Virus record (IMG/VR): IMGVR_UViG_3300049491_000346
Coordinates: 1-31,856 of that record
Reading direction: 5' to 3' (one strand)
Source: a virus
Length of the DNA: 31,856 bases
Made by a program: the position numbers and the translations under genes. Positions 1 to 7,399 of the stretch are shown piece by piece (position 1 is the stretch's first letter; each line of letters opens with the position of its first letter). The notes under the pieces are model-generated. The model did no database searches and was not told where the DNA came from. It was given only the letters and a program-made list of their open reading frames with translations.

Positions 1-34
1 CCCCGGGTCAGGTGAGGGGGCCCGGGGCCACCGA

Positions 35-247
35 TCAGGGGGGACCGGTCCCGGGCTGGGCCTCGACCCACGCAGTCAGCCACCGGGCGGGGATTCTGCG
101 GGACCCACCGGGCAGGACCTTGTAGCCGAGGCCCCGGCGGGTCATCCAGTCGTAGATCGTCTTGCGTGACACGCCGAGCAGGTGGGCGACCTCACTGACC
201 GTGTAGAGGCGGTCCGTTTCGAGGGGGTGGACGAGGGTGACGGTCAT
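35..247 (-). CDS. Excisionase/MerR-type helix-turn-helix DNA-binding protein
   Basis: A 70-residue protein with one winged-helix/HTH_17 domain. Residues 14-48 read as YTVSEVAHLLGVSRKTIYDW followed by a small wing with GGSRRIP, the standard pattern of excisionases and MerR-like DNA-binding modules. Such proteins bind DNA as recombination directionality factors or small regulators. Its ATG overlaps the stop of the upstream XRE-type gene (ATGA at 244-247), so the two are translationally coupled and probably cotranscribed leftward. No integrase is present in the window, so a role as Xis cannot be told apart from a transcription factor. The gene ends 34 bases from the window edge. Confidence 0.8.
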   Translation of the reverse strand: MTVTLVHPLETDRLYTVSEVAHLLGVSRKTIYDWMTRRGLGYKVLPGGSRRIPARWLTAWVEAQPGTGPP

Positions 248-528
248 GCCGCGCTCCTCTGGGGATGGCGGAGACCACCCGTGTCAGTGGTCCATCGGGC
301 CGCGAACAGGACAGCGACGTCGACGCCGAGCTGCGCCGAAATGCTCACGGCCAGGTCGGGGGAGCACTGCACCATGCGGCCGGTGACGAGGTGGCTGATG
401 GTGCCCTTGGAGCGGCTGACCTGCCGCGCCAGTTCGGCCTGCGTCAGGCCGCGGTCCTGCATCAGCGCAGCCAAGCTGTCACGGTCGATGAGGACCGCGA
501 CAGCCCGGTCAGGTCCGCTCCTACCCAT
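244..528 (-). CDS. XRE/Cro-CI family helix-turn-helix regulator
   Basis: A 94-residue protein. Residues 25-55 (DRGLTQAELARQVSRSKGTI and following) are a clear HTH_3 domain of the lambda repressor/Cro type. It probably binds operators in the adjacent gap and controls the lysis-lysogeny choice or early transcription. I chose the ATG at 528 because GGAGGG lies 9 bases upstream; an in-frame start at 561 would add 11 residues but sits inside an inverted repeat and has no good ribosome site. The protein has no protease or oligomerisation domain, so it is too short to be a full LexA-like repressor. It is followed by the excisionase-type gene with a 4-base overlap. Function as immunity repressor is inference. 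Confidence 0.8.
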   Translation of the reverse strand: MGRSGPDRAVAVLIDRDSLAALMQDRGLTQAELARQVSRSKGTISHLVTGRMVQCSPDLAVSISAQLGVDVAVLFAARWTTDTGGLRHPQRSAA

Positions 529-549
529 CAGGTTCCACCCTCCATTCTG

Positions 550-568
550 GTAGCACCCCAACTGCTAC
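550..568. promoter_or_regulatory. Inverted repeat in front of the XRE gene
   Basis: GTAGCA (550-555) and TGCTAC (563-568) form a perfect 6-base inverted repeat with a 7-base centre, 22 bases upstream of the chosen ATG. This is a reasonable place for an autoregulatory operator. Binding is not shown by the sequence. Confidence 0.4.
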
Positions 569-574
569 TGGCAC

Positions 575-715
575 CTATACGAATCTTCCATTCACACTAG
601 CCGTGAGACGCGCGGCCCGCAACCGGAACCGCCACTCCCACGCACGAACCCGCGCACACATCGGCGTCATGAACCGGAGGCCGCTATACGAATCAGATAC
701 CGTCGGTATACGAAC
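575..715. promoter_or_regulatory. Divergent control region with repeated ATACGAA sites
   Basis: The gap between the leftward XRE gene and the rightward gene at 758 holds CTATACGAATC at 575-585, the same 11 bases at 684-694, and a related GTATACGAAC at 706-715. The last overlaps a perfect small palindrome (ATACC GTC GGTAT, 697-709). This AT-rich cluster stands out from the GC-rich surroundings. It looks like operator sites overlapping -10-like elements of divergent promoters. I see no convincing -35 box, so the promoters themselves are not placed. Confidence 0.5.
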
Positions 716-757
716 AACCCCGGCGGACCACCGCAGCGAACAGAGGAACGGGACCCT

Positions 758-973
758 ATGGACACCCACGGCATGAACCTGAAGACGCTGATAGCCACCC
801 TCCGAGACGGCAGGTCCTACGCCAGACTCAGCGAAGACGCCGGAGGTGTCCCCTCCGGGAGTGCATGGCTGAGGCCCCCCACCAACCGGATGCACGACGG
901 TCGGTGGGGGGCCTCAGACCAGCGAAGTGGCACCCCTGCCACGAAGGAACCCTCCCATTGTAACGGGCCGTGA
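758..973 (+). CDS. Short rightward HTH-like protein, probably truncated
   Basis: A 71-residue frame, the only likely gene on the plus strand. Residues 8-34 (LKTLIATLRDGRSYARLSED and on to GGVPSG) resemble the first helices of small actinophage Cro/immunity-type HTH proteins. After residue 37 the similarity stops exactly where a 20-base-stem hairpin begins (869), and the remaining residues look like non-coding sequence read through. GAGGA lies 10 bases before the ATG. It is divergent from the XRE gene, the usual place for a Cro-like gene. Alternatives are a remnant with its 3-prime part deleted, or a short leader peptide ahead of a terminator. Moderate confidence that the start is used, low that the full frame is functional. 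Confidence 0.4.
   Translation: MDTHGMNLKTLIATLRDGRSYARLSEDAGGVPSGSAWLRPPTNRMHDGRWGASDQRSGTPATKEPSHCNGP
869..917. terminator. Strong hairpin between convergent genes
   Basis: Arms 869-888 and 898-917 pair over 20 bases with one mismatch and a 9-base loop; the core is CTGAGGCCCCCC paired with GGGGGGCCTCAG. It lies between the end of the rightward HTH gene and the leftward collagen-like gene ending at 983, as expected for a bidirectional terminator. There is no T-tract, which is common for actinobacterial terminators. Confidence 0.65.
927..942. terminator. Small second hairpin
   Basis: GTGGCA-CCCC-TGCCAC forms a 6-base stem with a 4-base loop, ten bases after the larger hairpin and before the end of the late operon. 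It may form a tandem terminator with it. There is no T-tract. Confidence 0.35.
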
Positions 974-982
974 CCTGGCCGC

Positions 983-1720
983 CTAGGCGCACGTCCACGT
1001 TGTCGTACCCGGGGGATCCGGTTGGCAGGTCAGGACGACGCCAGGCCCGATCGTCATCGTGAACGTCGCCGGTGCTGGGCCGCTCTCCCCGGTCGGGCCA
1101 GCAGGACCGGGGTCACCCTGAGGGCCCACCGGTCCCGGCGCCCCCGTCGGACCGGCCGGGCCCTGAGCGCCATCCACCCCCGCCGGGCCCTGAGGTCCAC
1201 CCGGACCGGTCTGCCCCGTCGGCCCGGCCGGGCCCGTCGCACCGACCGGACCCACCGGGCCCGTGGCCCCCGTCGCGCCGTCCGCACCAGCAGCACCGGC
1301 CGGGCCGACCGGGCCCTGAGGGGCAACGATCGTGGGCTTCTCGATCGGCACCGGCGAGGCCCCGAGCCGCTCCAGCTTCGCGTTCGCTGCCTGCAACCCC
1401 GCGAGCAGGTCCCGGGCCGTGTCCGCGTTCTGCTGGACCCCCGCCGCGTTCGCTGCGGACTGGCGGCGCACGTCGTCGATCTGCTGCTGCCCCGACACCG
1501 CCACGAACAGGGCCACCGCTGAGGCGGCCGCGATGGCCAGGCACAGCGCGGCCACGACCACCGCCCAGCGCTGGATCCCCGGCCGCAGCGGTGGCATCAG
1601 CGGGGGAGCACTGACGATGGGGACGCCGGTTACCCCGATCGGGTCACCGTCCAGGGTGATGACCTGCAGGTCGTCCGCGGTCGGCAGGATCGTGGTCACC
1701 GTGTCGCCAAGGTCGGTCAT
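983..1720 (-). CDS. Membrane-anchored collagen-like protein
   Basis: A 245-residue protein in four parts. Residues 1-52 form a soluble N-terminus. Residues 53-75 form one hydrophobic membrane segment. Residues 77-120 are an Ala/Gln-rich helix suited to a coiled coil. Residues 136-215 are an almost unbroken Gly-X-Y collagen-like repeat ([13 protein letters not shown] type). A short C-terminal domain with Cys232 and Cys244 could form a disulfide and act as a trimer-capping head. The layout suggests a type II membrane protein with the collagen rod outside the cell. Its ATG overlaps the stop of the preceding membrane coiled-coil gene (ATGA, 1717-1720). It is the last gene of the late operon. Collagen-like repeats are common in phage fibres, but a membrane anchor in the lysis cassette is unusual; a role in the lysing or lysogenic cell envelope is only inference. 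Confidence 0.75.
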   Translation of the reverse strand: MTDLGDTVTTILPTADDLQVITLDGDPIGVTGVPIVSAPPLMPPLRPGIQRWAVVVAALCLAIAAASAVALFVAVSGQQQIDDVRRQSAANAAGVQQNADTARDLLAGLQAANAKLERLGASPVPIEKPTIVAPQGPVGPAGAAGADGATGATGPVGPVGATGPAGPTGQTGPGGPQGPAGVDGAQGPAGPTGAPGPVGPQGDPGPAGPTGESGPAPATFTMTIGPGVVLTCQPDPPGTTTWTCA

Positions 1721-2115
1721 GAGTGGCTCCCCGTGCTGGTGCGCTTGGCCAGCGGCGGCGGGTCAGGGATGTGGTCGAGGTCCACGCTGATCCCGGCAGC
1801 GAGGACCGCACCCATCAAGGTCCGGACCGCGCCGACGATGTGCCGGTCCCATTCCTCGTGCTTCTCGTTCGCGGCGAGGACCTCAGTCAGTTGCCGAGTC
1901 GTGTCCGCATGGCCGCTCATCAACTGGGTGTTGGCAGTCACCAACTGCCGGATCGCGTCGGCCGCCGAGATCGACGACGTGACCTGCACCGCCTCAGCGT
2001 TGGCCTGCTTCAGGGACGCCTCAGCCTGGGCGCCGCGCCGGCCACCGAGCAACGCGATCGCGGCGACCAGGACAGCACCCAGCATGGAGATGACGGCAGG
2101 CCACACAGTGTTCAC
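1717..2115 (-). CDS. Small membrane protein with coiled coil (holin-associated candidate)
   Basis: A 132-residue protein starting at GTG 2115, which overlaps the stop of the nuclease gene (GTGA, 2112-2115). Residues 6-24 form one membrane helix ([19 protein letters not shown]), followed by a long Ala/Gln/Thr-rich helix (30-90) likely to be a coiled coil, then a hydrophobic patch (92-110) and a Pro-rich tail. It lies between the nuclease and the collagen-like membrane protein in the lysis end of the operon. Single-span proteins with coiled coils in this position are often annotated as holins or spanin-like factors, but nothing in the sequence proves that. The frame is open further upstream, but that part is a shadow of the nuclease. 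Confidence 0.65.
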   Translation of the reverse strand: MNTVWPAVISMLGAVLVAAIALLGGRRGAQAEASLKQANAEAVQVTSSISAADAIRQLVTANTQLMSGHADTTRQLTEVLAANEKHEEWDRHIVGAVRTLMGAVLAAGISVDLDHIPDPPPLAKRTSTGSHS

Positions 2116-2528
2116 GTCGGGCGCGGGCCCTTCCCGTCCCACGGCAGGGCATGCCCGGCCTCGATCAGCGCCGACGCCAGCGACTGCCCGGCCGTGTTGC
2201 GGACCCCCGCCAGCCACCGGCCGTACTTCTCCCGCTGCTCGGTCCCGGTCCTGGTCTTCACGGTTTCCAGTTGCACCGCCCAGCCCGTCGCGACACACCA
2301 GTCCCGGACGAACGCCGTCGCAGCGTCCCCCGCAGGGGTGCCGTGCTCGGCTGCGTTCACCCCGATCAGCCGCATCCGGACGTGGATGTCCACGTCCAGC
2401 CCGGACACCAGGACATCCAGCGTGTCGCCGTCGACGACCTGCGCGACCTTCGCCTCCGGGTAGATCCGGGGTGGGGTGACCGACCCGACAGGCAGCGCCC
2501 GCAGGGCCGCTTGGATGCGCTGACTCAC
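2112..2528 (-). CDS. Staphylococcal-nuclease-like (thermonuclease) protein
   Basis: A 138-residue SNase-fold protein. VVDGDTLDV (31-39) supplies metal-binding Asp33/Asp35. RLIGVNAAE (53-61) gives the Arg and Glu with the spacing of SNase R35/E43. EKYGRWLA (100-107) carries Arg104, the counterpart of SNase R87. The C-terminus has the usual ALIEAGHALPW. All catalytic positions are therefore present and a Ca-dependent phosphodiesterase acting on DNA or RNA is likely. It has no signal peptide. Its GTG overlaps the stop of the zincin-like gene (GTGA, 2525-2528). An SNase in a lysis cassette might degrade host or released DNA or serve DNA metabolism; the role is not evident. Confidence 0.85.
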   Translation of the reverse strand: MSQRIQAALRALPVGSVTPPRIYPEAKVAQVVDGDTLDVLVSGLDVDIHVRMRLIGVNAAEHGTPAGDAATAFVRDWCVATGWAVQLETVKTRTGTEQREKYGRWLAGVRNTAGQSLASALIEAGHALPWDGKGPRPT

Positions 2529-3217
2529 GCCGCATCGGTCTCAGCGTCGGGGAGGGCACGGTCACGGTCCCCCCGGGCGTTCGCACGGACGTCCGCCTGC
2601 CGCTCGGACCGGACGAACCGGTTCCCCGGCAGGAGCTGATGCCAGTGCCGGTCCGGGCCCACCCACGAGATGTACCCACCGGCGAGGACCTCAAGGCGGC
2701 CCTTCACCGCACCGAGGTGGTCACGGCGGCCCGGGGCCCCCGAGTAGTAGGCTGGGGTCACGAAGTCCGACACCGTCACCCCACCGAGCTCGTAGGTGAT
2801 GGCCTCGCACGGGTCAGCGACCTCGACCAGGTACGAGACCTCGACGCCGCCGTCCGCGGGGTTCACCGATGGGCCCTTCGCGAACCGGTGCCCGTACGGG
2901 TCGACCATCATCTCGACGACCTCGTGGCTGGCGGTGGTGACCCAGTCGGGGGTGGCTGACACCTCCGCGTAGGGCACGCCCTTGTAGTCGAGGTGGACGC
3001 CGAGCCCGGCCCGGGACCGGTCCACGATCCGGACGTGTCGGGGCCGCCGCGACAGTTCGGCAGCGGCGGCCGGGTCAGCGGTCACGACCGCCGCCGGGAC
3101 GTGCTTCCAGTAGCCGCGGACCTGGTCGACCTGCTGCTGCAGGGCGGCCGCGACATGGGCGAGGTCCACCCCGGGGCCGTGCCCGGCCTCCCATGACAGG
3201 AGGACCGCGATCGTCAC
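2525..3217 (-). CDS. Putative zincin-like metalloprotease with HExxE motif
   Basis: A 230-residue protein. TASHEVVEMMVDPYGHRFA (95-113) contains His98-Glu99-x-x-Glu102, a variant of the zincin HExxH motif followed by a DP pair, as in phage and bacterial proteins with an SHExxE...DP signature. A second acidic patch (VEVADPCEAI, 131-140) could complete the site. There is no signal peptide or membrane segment, and the last 30 residues are charged and probably disordered. The start is GTG at 3217, overlapping the stop of the holin-like gene (GTGA). It sits between the lysis membrane proteins and the nuclease, so it may process a virion or cell-envelope protein at lysis. Protease activity is inferred only from the short motif. 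Confidence 0.6.
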   Translation of the reverse strand: MTIAVLLSWEAGHGPGVDLAHVAAALQQQVDQVRGYWKHVPAAVVTADPAAAAELSRRPRHVRIVDRSRAGLGVHLDYKGVPYAEVSATPDWVTTASHEVVEMMVDPYGHRFAKGPSVNPADGGVEVSYLVEVADPCEAITYELGGVTVSDFVTPAYYSGAPGRRDHLGAVKGRLEVLAGGYISWVGPDRHWHQLLPGNRFVRSERQADVRANARGDRDRALPDAETDAA

Positions 3218-3498
3218 ACCCCACTCCCGCCGTTGGCGTCGCCGACGACCTCACCGGGGATGGTCTTCGCGTTCGCGTAGGACGGGGCCGCGGCGTACCC
3301 GAGGAGCCACCCGAGCTGCGGGACGTACTGCTCCAGGACCCGGACCAGGGCGTAGTAGACGGCACCGACGACGACGGTCGCACCGGTCGTGAGTTGCGCC
3401 TCACTGACGCCACCCCACTGCAGCAGGGCCGGGCCGGCGAACGCGACGATCCAGGGGACGACGGTGCGGATGAGGGACGGCAGGAGGTTGGCGAGCAT
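3214..3498 (-). CDS. Holin-like membrane protein
   Basis: A 94-residue protein with two predicted membrane helices, about residues 10-28 (IRTVVPWIVAFAGPALL) and 38-57 (TGATVVVGAVYYALVRVL), followed by a polar tail. Size, topology and location two genes after the amidase fit a class II-type holin. The ATG at 3498 has GGAAGGG 8 bases upstream and starts 2 bases after the stop of a 39-residue membrane gene. The open frame continues upstream to 3681 but that part is a shadow of the endolysin. Two holin-like proteins next to each other are common in actinophages; which one triggers lysis cannot be decided here. Confidence 0.7.
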   Translation of the reverse strand: MLANLLPSLIRTVVPWIVAFAGPALLQWGGVSEAQLTTGATVVVGAVYYALVRVLEQYVPQLGWLLGYAAAPSYANAKTIPGEVVGDANGGSGV

Positions 3499-3500
3499 GG

Positions 3501-3620
3501 TCAGTTCCCTTCCAGGGGGTTCGACAGGTGGGGCAGGACGATCCGGGCCAGGGCGATGAGGACACCCCAGAACGCCAGGGACAGCAGCAGGGCGACCATG
3601 AGGCCGCGGTAGAAGCTCAC
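3501..3620 (-). CDS. 39-residue membrane protein between endolysin and holin
   Basis: A short gene read from GTG 3620 to TGA 3501. The protein begins VSFYRGLMVALLLSLAFWGV and ends with LSNPLEGN. Residues 7-29 form one strong membrane helix. GTG overlaps the endolysin stop (GTGA, 3617-3620), and the stop lies 2 bases before the ATG of the next membrane protein, so the gene exactly fills the only gap in this tightly packed cassette. The Shine-Dalgarno of the next gene lies within its final codons. It is likely a small holin, antiholin or lysis regulator. Packing and hydrophobicity support it; no family is recognised. Confidence 0.7.
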   Translation of the reverse strand: MSFYRGLMVALLLSLAFWGVLIALARIVLPHLSNPLEGN

Positions 3621-4420
3621 CGCCCAGCCGGGTCGCCGGTCGCGGCCCGGTGAATGAGCTCGTCGGCAAGGTGCCGGGCAACGATGGCCTCGTCGAGGTG
3701 GACCGTGCCGGCCTGACCGGCGGGCAGGGCAGCGACGACGGCGGCCGCCGCAGCGTCCGCGTACTTATGGATCATGGCCGGGTTGGACAGCAGGCCGTAG
3801 GTCCGCTGCAGCATCACCCCGGTGGACACCGACGGCCCGAACCCTGCGCCCCACACCGCGGCGGCCACCTTGTGGAGAGCGTCCTCGGTCAGGTCCATCT
3901 GTGTCATGTGGTCTCCCGTAGTGGTGAGGTCACCGCTCTTGACGAGGGCGTACAGGTGATCGCCGGGGCAGGCCGTCGAGTGGAGGTCGCGGTGCCCGAC
4001 GACCTTCGTCGCCTTCGGCCACCGGGTCAGCCACACCAGGTCCCGCCACGCCTTGAACGAGGCGACCTGCTCGTGGGTCGGGACGTCGGCGACGCCGAGC
4101 AGGAACGTCGCCGCCCCGAACCGGGTGTTGACGTCCTGGTCGCCGTTCGCGGCGGGCCGCCAGTCGATGCCCCGGCAGTCCCAGATCCGGCCGTCGATGG
4201 AGAACGCCACCTGATAGGCGATGTCCGACCACTTCCGGCCATCGACGTGGTCGGTGAGCTCGCCACGCAGCATCGCCGCCGGGTCGAGGCGGGCGACGCT
4301 GCCCGCCGACCCCGTGTAGTGGACGGCGATGCCCTCCAGGGTGGAACTGTCGAGCGGTACCAGCTTCGCCAACGGCCGCGTGTTCGGGGTCCACACGGAC
4401 CTCGGCAGCACAGCGACCAT
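3617..4420 (-). CDS. Endolysin: N-acetylmuramoyl-L-alanine amidase (PGRP/amidase_2)
   Basis: A 267-residue lysin. The amidase_2 zinc site is visible: His34 in AVHYTG, His143 in VGHRDL and Cys151 in STACPG; Tyr35 and WSDIAYQ (64-70) match the family core. It cleaves the amide bond between N-acetylmuramic acid and the peptide stem. Residues 170-267 hold no known cell-wall-binding repeat; they form an Ala-rich, helical domain (VSTGVMLQRTYGLL...) often seen at the end of actinophage amidases. No signal peptide, so release needs the downstream holin candidates. I place the start at ATG 4420; GTG 4447 is an in-frame alternative adding nine basic residues. The recurrent late-operon element lies at 4448-4470, just upstream. 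Confidence 0.9.
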   Translation of the reverse strand: MVAVLPRSVWTPNTRPLAKLVPLDSSTLEGIAVHYTGSAGSVARLDPAAMLRGELTDHVDGRKWSDIAYQVAFSIDGRIWDCRGIDWRPAANGDQDVNTRFGAATFLLGVADVPTHEQVASFKAWRDLVWLTRWPKATKVVGHRDLHSTACPGDHLYALVKSGDLTTTGDHMTQMDLTEDALHKVAAAVWGAGFGPSVSTGVMLQRTYGLLSNPAMIHKYADAAAAAVVAALPAGQAGTVHLDEAIVARHLADELIHRAATGDPAGR

Positions 4421-4447
4421 GACGGGGAGGCGTCCTCTCGATCTCAC

Positions 4448-4470
4448 GCCTCGACCCCGCAGCGAGTATC
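4448..4470 (-). repeat. Late-operon element, copy 1 (upstream of endolysin)
   Basis: Read on the minus strand this holds a TACTCG start followed by GGGGTCGAGGC. The GGGGTCGAGGC part is shared with copies at 15653, 24330 and 27737, and with one extra C at 16747. It lies about 28 bases upstream of the ATG at 4420. The -10-like hexamer is weaker here than in the other copies. Confidence 0.5.
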
Positions 4471-4481
4471 CCAGACGACCC

Positions 4482-4495
4482 CCCTCACGTGAGGG
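4482..4495. terminator. Perfect palindrome in the gap between tail and lysis genes
   Basis: CCCTCACGTGAGGG is a perfect 14-base palindrome between the end of the tail-tip gene (4511) and the endolysin. It could fold with a 4-base ACGT loop as a weak terminator or be a dimeric protein site. There is no T-tract. Confidence 0.35.
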
Positions 4496-4510
4496 AGGAT
4501 CCGGGTCACG

Positions 4511-7399
4511 TCACGTGTTCCGGATCAGGGCCCCGACCTCCCGCGTCCACGGCCACGACGGGGACCGGGCCCCCTCGGTCCGGGAGTTCTCGTGCTCCAT
4601 CCCCAGCAGCGTCGGGTACGCGGCCCGGGCAGCGACCCACACCTTCCGGGTCACCGCGACCGGTGAGGCGTACCAGAGGTTCTTCTCCGGTGGGGTCGTC
4701 ATCACCAGGACCATCGTCTTGGACATCGGCCAGGCCGCCGCGTTCAGGACCCCCAACTTGGCCAGGGTGTAGTCCACGAGCCGGTCATCGCGGGCCTCCG
4801 CCACCCACTCCGCCCACAGGGAGAAGTAGTCGACGTTCGCGGCCGCTGCGGTGAGGAGCGCCAGCCACGCCGTGGTCGACGTGTCGTCCAGCCGGCCGGA
4901 GAACCCGACGAGGAACGTCGACCCGTACGTGGTCTTCAGGCCTGACGCCAGGGACACCATCTGGGCCTGCGTCCACAGGTTCGGCTGCAGGACGATCTCG
5001 ACGCCGTTGAACCCGTACTGCGTCTTCAGGGCGTCGAGGGTGTTCAGGAAGTCGGTGACGTTCCCCGCGGTCTGGACCCGGACCCCACCGTCGGAGCCAC
5101 CGACGACGAGGACCACGTTGACGTTCCGGGCCCTGACCGCCGCGATCGCTGACACCGCCGCCGACGCCGCGGTCCCGTCGCTCATCGCCCACGTCAGCTT
5201 CCCCGTCCCGTACGTCGAGGCCTGCGCGATCGCCAACCCGACGTGGTTCACCAGGCCCGCGGTGACCCCGGACCCGATGACGTCGGCCGGCCATGACGCC
5301 AGGTGCGGCGCCGACCACGTGTGCCACCACATCGCGCACACCCCGGACGTCTGCAGGCCCGTCCCCGGGGGTGGCTCGGTCCCGGCGAGACGGATCGCCA
5401 GCGATGCCGTCAGCTCACCCTTCGTCGCGGTCGTCGTCACCGACGACGTCGCTGACTGGGCCGCGACCGTCGCGGTCGTCGCGTACCCCTTCCACGCCAC
5501 CAGCTCGGACTGCGGCTTCGCCCCCGCACCGAGGCTGAAGTTGTCGAACAGTGCGGCCGGCGGGGATGGCTCGGAGCCGTAGAAGCCGTGGGTCAAGGCG
5601 AACGACATCGCCGTCAGCGCCAGGCTCGTCGTCTTGGTCCGGATCGTCGTCCACACTGCCCGGTCGGGGCTTGCCTCCCAAAAGATTGTGGAGCCGGAGG
5701 ACCGGATCCTCAGATATCGATGCGAGATGGCGTTGTAGGTCACGGTTGCATCCGTAGGCGTCCCGGCGATCAGTTCCCGGGCTACAAGGTTGGTCCCTGA
5801 GATCATCAGGATGAGGCGGTTGTTCACGTCGACCTGGGCGATCAGGTAGGTCTCCATGGATCCGTTGCCTGGGGTCCCGGACTGGGGGATTTCCACGGTG
5901 ACGTCTCGGTTATTGAGACTGTAGGTCGCGGTCGTTGTGATCCCCGGGTAGGTGTTCACACCGTTGACGCTGAGCCGGCCGGAGGCCACCGCCGCATTGG
6001 CTCCCCACCCGGTCCAGTTGGTGACGTCCTGCGCGGAGAAGTCGTAGGTCAAGCCGGCGGTCTGCACCAGCGGTGGCCCGACGGTCGCGTACCCAGCGGG
6101 GGCGGTCCACGTGTTCGAGCCGGCGGTGTGCCGGATGTGGTAGGCCGCGACGTGGATGGCCTGCGCGGGCGTCGTGATCCCGTTCGCGGGGTGCGAGGTA
6201 GCAGCGGACGACGACGACGCCCACGACGGGGTCACCGACAGCGGCGACGTCGGCGACGCCCCCGTGACCCGCAGAAGGGTCATCTGCTGGTACACCGGCG
6301 ACGCCGACGCGCCCGGGTCGGTGACGGTGACGTCGTCGACGTCAATGTTCCCTGAGGCGGCGGATCCGCCGGCGGCACCGACGAAGGTGTACCCGGCGGC
6401 GGTGATCGCCGAGTCGGTCCCGGTCAGCGTCCACGTGCCGGGCTCGGACCCCGTCCACAGCTTGACCTGCAGGCTGGTCCCGACAAGCCGGAACCGGACC
6501 TGATACCAGGTCCCGGCGGACGTGCCGGACGCGGCCGTCGCGATGGTGGTCTCGGTCCCGGACACGACCTTCTTCAGGTCGATGGCGCCGCCCTTGGCGA
6601 CCTTCACGAAGTACGACGTCGAGTTCAGGAACCCGTCGGAGGGGCCCCTCAGGCCGACGATGAACAGGGCGTCGGAGGAGTTGAACCGGAACGACGTCAG
6701 GACCTCGGTGTCCTGCCGGGTCGCGATGTTCACCATCTGCGCCCGGTACCCGTTGAACCCGGTCAGGGTGCCCGCGTTGATGTTGCCGACCCCGGACCCG
6801 ACCGTCGCCGACGCCCCCGTGGTCGAGGCACCCGTCGTCCACGTCCCCGACCAGGACGAGCCCGTCGAGAACGTGTCGGTGGCCAGCACGTTCGACCCAC
6901 CAGCGGGACCGTTGAACGCGTAGGACGCCGGCTCGGACGCGGTCGCGAGCTTCGTCCACACCTTCCCGAACCCGGACGCACTTGACCCGCCCGCACCCTG
7001 CGCAGTCCACGACGCATCGGGCGCGGTAAGGCCTGCGAGAGAACCATTCTCGTCACAGAAGTGGATACCGACGAGGAGGTCACCGGCCTGCAGCCCGGTC
7101 GGGGTGGCCACCGACATCGCTGACTGGGACGTCGGGTCGGTGTACGACGCGGACGCCACCGTGAACGATGCCGCGACCGCTGACTCGGTGTGCCCGACCG
7201 AGACCAACGACCTCGACCCCAGGTAGGTGCGGCCAGTCAACGCCCGGGGTGTGGCATAGGCCGTCGGGGCCACCGTCCCCGCTGACAGGAACGACGCCAG
7301 CCGGGGGTGGCTGGCCGGGACAGGCTGCCCGGCCGCGAACACGAGGACGTCGCCGAGGTAGGTCGGGGCGATCGCCACATACTGGTCGTACTCACCCAT
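4511..7399 (-). CDS. Minor tail protein with GH18-like C-terminal domain (inactive site)
   Basis: A 962-residue tail protein. Residues about 1-60 look like a tail attachment segment. The middle carries two jelly-roll/LamG-like modules of the sort that bind glycans (one around DTFSTGSSWSGTWTT, one around FSAQDVTNWTGWG). The last 281 residues form a chitinase-like TIM barrel: VVLVVGGSDGG (762-772) matches the SxGG strand and FNGVEIVLQPN (797-807) sits where active GH18 enzymes have DxxDxDxE. All acidic positions are changed, including the catalytic Glu, which is Gln. It should therefore bind, not cut, a carbohydrate. ATG 7399 has GGAGGT just upstream and lies 7 bases before the end of the hub gene. 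It is probably the receptor-binding tip. Confidence 0.8.
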   Translation of the reverse strand: MGEYDQYVAIAPTYLGDVLVFAAGQPVPASHPRLASFLSAGTVAPTAYATPRALTGRTYLGSRSLVSVGHTESAVAASFTVASASYTDPTSQSAMSVATPTGLQAGDLLVGIHFCDENGSLAGLTAPDASWTAQGAGGSSASGFGKVWTKLATASEPASYAFNGPAGGSNVLATDTFSTGSSWSGTWTTGASTTGASATVGSGVGNINAGTLTGFNGYRAQMVNIATRQDTEVLTSFRFNSSDALFIVGLRGPSDGFLNSTSYFVKVAKGGAIDLKKVVSGTETTIATAASGTSAGTWYQVRFRLVGTSLQVKLWTGSEPGTWTLTGTDSAITAAGYTFVGAAGGSAASGNIDVDDVTVTDPGASASPVYQQMTLLRVTGASPTSPLSVTPSWASSSSAATSHPANGITTPAQAIHVAAYHIRHTAGSNTWTAPAGYATVGPPLVQTAGLTYDFSAQDVTNWTGWGANAAVASGRLSVNGVNTYPGITTTATYSLNNRDVTVEIPQSGTPGNGSMETYLIAQVDVNNRLILMISGTNLVARELIAGTPTDATVTYNAISHRYLRIRSSGSTIFWEASPDRAVWTTIRTKTTSLALTAMSFALTHGFYGSEPSPPAALFDNFSLGAGAKPQSELVAWKGYATTATVAAQSATSSVTTTATKGELTASLAIRLAGTEPPPGTGLQTSGVCAMWWHTWSAPHLASWPADVIGSGVTAGLVNHVGLAIAQASTYGTGKLTWAMSDGTAASAAVSAIAAVRARNVNVVLVVGGSDGGVRVQTAGNVTDFLNTLDALKTQYGFNGVEIVLQPNLWTQAQMVSLASGLKTTYGSTFLVGFSGRLDDTSTTAWLALLTAAAANVDYFSLWAEWVAEARDDRLVDYTLAKLGVLNAAAWPMSKTMVLVMTTPPEKNLWYASPVAVTRKVWVAARAAYPTLLGMEHENSRTEGARSPSWPWTREVGALIRNT

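Noticed and set aside
575-895. Leftward 106-residue frame in the control region
   Set aside because: It covers the operator-like repeats and the hairpin, has no recognisable domain, and no ribosome site was seen.
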